DNA from: Acidobacteriota bacterium
GTDB taxonomy: Bacteria; Acidobacteriota; Vicinamibacteria; Vicinamibacterales; UBA2999
Assembly: GCA_020851325.1 (NCBI GenBank)
Contig: JADZCY010000315.1
Location: 1-37,121, forward strand
Reading direction: 5' to 3'
DNA length: 37,121 nucleotides
Part shown: one piece after another, positions 32,641 through 37,121 of the stretch
Numbering within the stretch: position 1 is the first letter of the stretch
Layout: every line of letters starts with the position of its first letter
Made by a program: the position numbers and the translations under genes
Notes under the pieces: model-generated
Seen by the model: only the letters and a program-made list of their open reading frames with translations
Databases searched by the model: none
Told to the model about the DNA's origin: nothing

Positions 32641-34217
32641 CTGCCACCTCCGGCGGCGCGCATGGGCCGGGGCGCCGACGTTCCTGTGGCGGGCGCACGT
32701 GCGGGCACGGTGACGGCCTCCTGGTCCATGCGCAGCAGCGCGACACTGAGCGCAACCAGCACCCATACCGTCGTGTAGACCGTCGGTTCACGGAACAGCG
32801 GGTCGGTCAGGCCGTCGATGAGGTAGGCGAGCAGGGCCGCGAACGTCGCCAGAGCGAAGCGGGTGTAGGGTTCACGTCGCTCGCGCAATACACGCCAGCA
32901 GCGGCGCAATGCGCCGAACATCACGCCGAAAAACGCGATGAGGCCGAACAGCCCGGCCTCGGCCGCGACCCACAGCGCCATGTTGTGCACGGGCAGATCG
33001 AGCACGCCGGGACGGTTGTAATGATTCAGTGCATCCATGTAGTTGCCGACGCCGAATCCGAACACGAAGTGGTCTTTCCAGATGTCCCAGGCAACCGGGA
33101 ACTGGTCGAAGCGGCTGGTGAGCAGCGAGGAGTCGGTCTGGAAGATGCGAGTGTAGATTAGCGGCGCATACCACGGCGACAGTGCGAGCAGGAACAGCGC
33201 GAAGACCGCCGTCGGCGTCAGCACGCGGCGCTCGCCCCACGCCACGTGCATGATCCACACCACGCTGAGCGAGACCGCCGCGCTTATCCACGCCGAGCGC
33301 GAGAAAGACAGCACGATGGCCACGCAGGCCAGCAGGAACAGGCCGCCCCACATCAGGCGCAGGCGATCGCGGGTGGCGCCGGCAAAGGTCAGGATGAACG
33401 GCAGCGGGGCGAGCATCGCCAGGTAGATGCCATAGGCGTGGGAGTCGAACGTGGTGCCGGTGGCGCGCTTGACGTGTTCGATGCCGGGTACGACGTACTG
33501 CGTGTCGAGCCCCCCCACGCCGCGCGACCACGCCAGCGACAGCCACTTGCCGGTCAGGTACTGAAACACGCCGAGCAGGCTCTCACCCAGGATCGCCACA
33601 CCAAAGGCGGCCGCGATCCACGGCAGGTGGCGCCGCTCGATGTGCCGCGACAGATAGAAATACATGAGCACGTGCTGCAGCGTGAAAACGGTGCCGAACA
33701 GCGCCGCCTTGGGTACCGGACTGCCAGGCATGGAGAACAGGCAGGCCGCCACCAGCAGCAACGGAAAGAGATCGTGCCGGTGCAGGCGCGGCAACGGCAC
33801 TGCGCGCAACATAAAGATGTTCGCGAACCACATGGTGTAGAGCGCGAGCAGCAGGATATCGGGCAGCGACACCGCGACGATGCCCGAGAACCGCATGGCG
33901 GCCTTCGCTCGCGGGTCATGGTCCCATTGGGTGAAGAAGAACGACTTGGTGAAGGACGCCAGCGGCAGGCTGAACATCAGGCTGACCAGCAGGAAATCCG
34001 AGAACCGCGGGAGGAACAGCATGGACAGCGCCGACAGCGCCACCGCCACCACGATCACCACCAGGTGCTGGCTGTCGAGACTCCACAGGTGGTAGCTGAT
34101 GAAGGCCAGCACGGGCCCGCCCGCGAGGGCGAGGATCACGCCGAGCAGGCGCCACGGCCAGCGCGCGCCGCGCCGCGCTGCCGCGGCGTTCCATGCCGCT
34201 GTGACCATCTCCGTCAC
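32637..34217 (-). CDS. O-antigen ligase/polymerase family (Wzy-like) membrane protein
   Basis: A 526-residue polytopic protein with about ten to twelve hydrophobic segments. The Wzy_C/O-antigen ligase domain is visible at residues ~290-450: a hydrophobic helix pair followed by SFSRSAWIS and, after a large periplasmic loop (~355-405), VHNMALWVAAEAGLFGL with the conserved histidine. In this locus it is the best candidate for the polymerase that joins repeat units in the periplasm. GTG at 34217 is used as the start; an ATG at 34208 is another possibility, but its purine stretch is too close. The last ~25 residues are a basic, proline-rich cytoplasmic end. Confidence 0.88.
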   Translation of the reverse strand: MTEMVTAAWNAAAARRGARWPWRLLGVILALAGGPVLAFISYHLWSLDSQHLVVIVVAVALSALSMLFLPRFSDFLLVSLMFSLPLASFTKSFFFTQWDHDPRAKAAMRFSGIVAVSLPDILLLALYTMWFANIFMLRAVPLPRLHRHDLFPLLLVAACLFSMPGSPVPKAALFGTVFTLQHVLMYFYLSRHIERRHLPWIAAAFGVAILGESLLGVFQYLTGKWLSLAWSRGVGGLDTQYVVPGIEHVKRATGTTFDSHAYGIYLAMLAPLPFILTFAGATRDRLRLMWGGLFLLACVAIVLSFSRSAWISAAVSLSVVWIMHVAWGERRVLTPTAVFALFLLALSPWYAPLIYTRIFQTDSSLLTSRFDQFPVAWDIWKDHFVFGFGVGNYMDALNHYNRPGVLDLPVHNMALWVAAEAGLFGLIAFFGVMFGALRRCWRVLRERREPYTRFALATFAALLAYLIDGLTDPLFREPTVYTTVWVLVALSVALLRMDQEAVTVPARAPATGTSAPRPMRAAGGGR

Positions 34218-34277
34218 GTTGCTTGGCCCGTGGTGACCCGCGTAGTCACGCCGAATGACGAGAGCGCGAGCGCCGGC

Positions 34278-35411
34278 TCACCGGCTCTCCTCGACGCGCC
34301 GTCTGGTTTCGAAGGTCTGGAACACCGCCGGCAGGTTGCGCAGGCTCATCTGCGGCATGAGGATGCCGCCGTGGGTGTTCTGCTCATCGAAGTCGGCGAG
34401 CCCTCCATTGGTGCGATTGGGCTTCATACGCATGAACACCGCCGGCGTACCGTTCTTGTCGCGGACCAGGCGGCCACGGGCGAGGTCGCTGAATTTCATC
34501 ACCATCAGGCCATCGTGCGCCTGGTTCTTGCCTTCGTAAGCGCCGGACGGCGTGGCGAACAAATAGATCTGTCCATTGGTGCGCACCAGGCTGGTGCCGG
34601 TGAACACGCGATAGCCGAAGGGCTTGGCGTCGGCCGCAGTCAACAAGGTGTCGACGTACTGCCAACTCTTGCCGTGATCGCCCGAAGAGAGCAGCACGAC
34701 GCGATAGTTCTCCCATTCGCCCAAACCACTGTCGGTCGATCCGGCGTCCACGGTCAGGTAGATCCGGCCGCCTGCGGCGATGGTGCCGGGCTCGGTGGTC
34801 ATGCGTACGTTGGCGAGACTAGGGTCGGCCCGGCTGAGATCCATCAGACAGTCGCCGATCTTGCCGAGAATGCACACCGGGGCCGACCAAGTTGCATCGG
34901 GCGAGTGCGCGGTGCGCATGTTGATCGTGCCATCGGACATGCGCCGGTCGAGCGGCTTGTAGGGTTCGGCGACGAAGTAGCGGTTGGTGAAGAGCTTCCA
35001 GCGACGTGCGGGGACGTCGGTCGGATCGAACAGCAGGCAAGGCGTTTCCTCACGCCATGCACCCTTGACAGTCTTGCCGTATTCTTCAAACGTACCGGGT
35101 GCCGACTTCTCCAGAATGCCGACGAAGTTCCACGTGCGTCCGTTGTCCGTCGATTTCGCCAGGTGAGTCTCGACAAACTTTGGAATCTGGATCCACGAAT
35201 AGGCCAGCCAGCCCGTGCCCTGGTCGTCGTACTCGAGCGATACATCGAAGATGCCGCTCTTGATCGTGTCCCCGACGATGTTCAGGCGATCGAACTCCGC
35301 GCCGGACGACGGTAAATCTTCATGCTTGTCCTTTGGTTTGGCGACTGCGCAGCCGGTGTGCAACGCGACGATGACCAGCAGGCAGCACGTGCGTTTGAAC
35401 CTCGTGTTCAT
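34278..35411 (-). CDS. Sialidase-like Asp-box (BNR) putative lipoprotein
   Basis: A 377-residue exported protein. The N-terminus is basic then hydrophobic and ends at HTGC, so Cys 21 may be lipidated, although His at -3 is unusual for a lipobox. Two Asp-box motifs (SxDxGxTW type) are visible: STDNGRTW and SSGDHGKSW. Together with several other strand pairs they indicate a beta-propeller like sialidases or family 43-type hydrolases. Catalytic residues of a sialidase (arginine triad, tyrosine) are not clearly identifiable. It is likely an outer-membrane or periplasmic polysaccharide-binding or -cleaving factor. It starts the leftward block that continues with wzy after 60 bases. Confidence 0.7.
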   Translation of the reverse strand: MNTRFKRTCCLLVIVALHTGCAVAKPKDKHEDLPSSGAEFDRLNIVGDTIKSGIFDVSLEYDDQGTGWLAYSWIQIPKFVETHLAKSTDNGRTWNFVGILEKSAPGTFEEYGKTVKGAWREETPCLLFDPTDVPARRWKLFTNRYFVAEPYKPLDRRMSDGTINMRTAHSPDATWSAPVCILGKIGDCLMDLSRADPSLANVRMTTEPGTIAAGGRIYLTVDAGSTDSGLGEWENYRVVLLSSGDHGKSWQYVDTLLTAADAKPFGYRVFTGTSLVRTNGQIYLFATPSGAYEGKNQAHDGLMVMKFSDLARGRLVRDKNGTPAVFMRMKPNRTNGGLADFDEQNTHGGILMPQMSLRNLPAVFQTFETRRRVEESR

Positions 35412-35631
35412 ATCTGCTCTCTGTCTGTGGTTGGATGATGCGCGAATGGCGATCCCGGGATACAGCCGCAATCGTGGGTGATCATCCGCGGCTCGTTCGA
35501 TGCTACGTATTCGTCCCTGCGGCTGCAACGACGAATGCCGTGAGGCGCGACACCGCGCACCACGGCAACGAACATGCCGCATGCGTGCGCCGGCGTTCCG
35601 GCAGCACGCGGCGGGTACGGGAGGAACGCCC
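35412..35631. promoter_or_regulatory. Divergent region between the Asp-box lipoprotein and wzx
   Basis: The 220-base gap should hold promoters for both directions. Visible features are an inverted repeat GGATGAT (35433-35439)/ATCATCC (35481-35487) and the strong ribosome binding site GGGAGGAA at 35620-35627 for wzx. Promoter boxes are not evident by eye. Confidence 0.35.
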
Positions 35632-37121
35632 GTGAGTCATGCGCGTACGCCGCGCGCGCGCGGCGCGGACCAGGGCATACTCAGGCGCGGCTGGATTACC
35701 TTGTTCGGGGCGGCGCTCGGCGCCGCCCTGGTGTTCGGCAACGAGATTCTGGTGGCGCGATTTCTGGGCGTACCTTCCTATGGGCTGTACGCACTGTCGC
35801 TCGTAATCGTCCGCATCGCCGAGACCCTGTCGTTGTTCGGTCTCCGCTCGGCGGTCATGCATTTTCTGCCGGTGCAGCGCCAGGATGGGGCGCTCGGCGC
35901 GGTCTGGGGGACGGTGATAGCGTCCGTCATCCTACCCGTGGCAGTGGGCTGCACCCTGTCGGCGGCCCTGTGGTTTGGCGCCGAGACAATCGCAGCTCGA
36001 TTGCTCGACGAGCCGGCCGCCGCTCCCTTCCTGCGCTTGTTCGCACTGCCGATTCCGCTGATGGCGCTGACCGAGGTGCTGGGCGTGATCACGCGTGGTT
36101 TTGGTCGCGCCGAGTATTACGTCCTGATCCGCAACCTCACGCCGCCGCTGTGCTTCATGGTGGTGTTGCTGGTGTACGCCACGCCGGGAGCGCCAGCGAG
36201 CATCGTCGCGACCGCGTTCGGCATCGGCCAACTGATAGCGACCCTGGTCGGCGGCGCGGTTGTCGCGTGGCTGCTCATGCGGGAGGATGGCTGGCATCGC
36301 CCGGTGTATGTGTTCCGTTCGCTGTACGGCTACGCCTTCCCGATCATGCTCAATACTTTCTTGTACGTGATCATGGGCGCGACCGACATCCTGATGCTCG
36401 GCAACATGCGCGGCGCGGCCGAAGCGGGCGTGTTCCGCGCCTGCATCCAATTACGTCCGGCGTTCGACATGGCGATGCTGGCGTTCAATGCCGGCGCGGT
36501 ACACCTCTACCCGGTCCTGCATCGCGATGGCCGTCACGCCGAATTGGCCGACAGCTATCGCACTGTGATGCGCGCAGTCGGGGGCGTGAGCGCCTGCCTG
36601 TTCGTACTCGTGATGCTGTGCCGCCGCGACGTGCTGGCCTTGCTCGGTCCCGACTTCGTGGCCGGCGCCGATGCCATGGGCTACCTGCTGCTCGGCCTGT
36701 TGGTGCAGGGCTGTCTCGGCAGCGCGGGCATGCTGTTGGTGGTGGTCGGCTGCCAGCGTCACGAAACTCTCGCGGCCGCAGTGGGCGTGGTGTGCAACGT
36801 CGCGCTCAATCTTTTGTTCATCCCTGAACACGGTCTGGTCGGGGCGGCCTGGGCCACCGGTCTGTCGTTGCTGGCGATGAACCTGCTGCGCGTGTATTTC
36901 GTGCACTCGCGCCTTGGCTTGCGCAGTTTCGATCCGGTGGTACTCGCCGTGGTGCTGGTGGCCGGCGCGGCGGGCGCCGTGGCGTGGCTCGCGAGCTGGT
37001 TACTCGGACTGGACGATGGCGCCGGCCTGGGCGCTATGGTGGCACGCACCGGCCTGGCGTGTACGTTGATGGCCGCGGCGTTTTGGTACGGATGGGTTCG
37101 ACGCGCGGCGCGGTGTAAGAC
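35632..37121 (+). CDS. Wzx-type polysaccharide flippase, 3' end outside the window
   Basis: An open frame of 496 codons from GTG 35632 to the right edge without a stop. GGGAGGAA ends 4 bases before the start. The product has many hydrophobic segments (about 12-14 expected) and Wzx/MATE-superfamily features: the opening RRGWITLFGAALGAALVFGNE, then VARFLGVPSYGLYALS, a central AFPIMLNTFLYVIMGATDILML and LIPEHGLVGAAWATGLSLL-like helices near residue 410. It would flip the undecaprenyl-linked repeat unit to the periplasm. It is divergent from the block with wzy. Other long frames in this interval on both strands are shadows, since only this frame gives a membrane protein. Confidence 0.9.
   Translation, partial: MSHARTPRARGADQGILRRGWITLFGAALGAALVFGNEILVARFLGVPSYGLYALSLVIVRIAETLSLFGLRSAVMHFLPVQRQDGALGAVWGTVIASVILPVAVGCTLSAALWFGAETIAARLLDEPAAAPFLRLFALPIPLMALTEVLGVITRGFGRAEYYVLIRNLTPPLCFMVVLLVYATPGAPASIVATAFGIGQLIATLVGGAVVAWLLMREDGWHRPVYVFRSLYGYAFPIMLNTFLYVIMGATDILMLGNMRGAAEAGVFRACIQLRPAFDMAMLAFNAGAVHLYPVLHRDGRHAELADSYRTVMRAVGGVSACLFVLVMLCRRDVLALLGPDFVAGADAMGYLLLGLLVQGCLGSAGMLLVVVGCQRHETLAAAVGVVCNVALNLLFIPEHGLVGAAWATGLSLLAMNLLRVYFVHSRLGLRSFDPVVLAVVLVAGAAGAVAWLASWLLGLDDGAGLGAMVARTGLACTLMAAAFWYGWVRRAARCK

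Noticed and set aside
33246-35315. Rightward frame of 689 codons
   Set aside because: It runs opposite both wzy and the Asp-box gene; histidine- and arginine-rich shadow without domains.
35574-36827. Rightward frame of 417 codons
   Set aside because: It overlaps the flippase in another frame; only the 35632 frame gives membrane segments and a good start.

Overview
The window is high-GC bacterial DNA, probably from a gammaproteobacterium related to environmental, PEP-CTERM-bearing lineages. This assignment rests on gene style only, since there is no rRNA or tRNA to anchor it. It falls into two halves that look unrelated.

Bases 1-6254 are a metabolic and decayed flank. They hold the C-terminal end of a hydantoinase B/oxoprolinase-type protein, a crotonase-family protein, an exported two-repeat EthD-like protein with an odd start, a stretch of gene debris, and an Old Yellow Enzyme ene-reductase divergent from a LysR regulator. 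The debris (about 3.35-3.92 kb) includes an N-terminal hemerythrin fragment and the C-terminal end of an alpha/beta hydrolase.

Bases 6560-37121 are a large surface-polysaccharide locus of the Wzx/Wzy type. A leftward block (14668 to 6560) encodes a B12-type radical SAM protein, an FAD-dependent oxidoreductase, RmlC, RmlD, RmlA, RmlB (dTDP-L-rhamnose synthesis) and an FkbM methyltransferase. It is interrupted by one rightward gene for an exported STN-domain protein. A PEP-CTERM-type surface protein (15690 to 15016) lies between this block and a rightward block (16155-20730). That block encodes an RmlD-like reductase/epimerase, a Wza-type export lipoprotein, a Wzz-type chain-length protein, a previously unmarked 54-residue membrane protein and the initiating sugar-phosphate transferase. 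A leftward operon (27274 to 20749) carries five glycosyltransferases and one sulfotransferase. Two rightward genes (27434-29330) encode a sugar nucleotidyltransferase and a UDP-sugar epimerase. A leftward block (35411 to 29353) encodes an Asp-box lipoprotein, the Wzy polymerase/ligase, a methyltransferase, and a secreted fusion of 27 calcium-binding RTX repeats with a clan GH-A-like glycosidase domain. A Wzx flippase starts at 35632 and runs off the right edge.

Inferred working model: dTDP-rhamnose and other sugars are built into a repeat unit on undecaprenyl phosphate by the sugar transferase and five glycosyltransferases. The unit is decorated by sulfation and methylation, flipped by Wzx, polymerised by Wzy under Wzz control and exported through Wza. 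The RTX-glycosidase and the Asp-box lipoprotein probably act on the polymer outside the cytoplasm. The most unusual signals are a duplicated arginine-rich ERR-x3-xRR tail shared by two unrelated proteins (the RmlD-like enzyme and Wzz), the coupled 54-residue membrane protein, the RTX-glycosidase fusion, and the EthD gene whose strong Shine-Dalgarno precedes an in-frame ATA.
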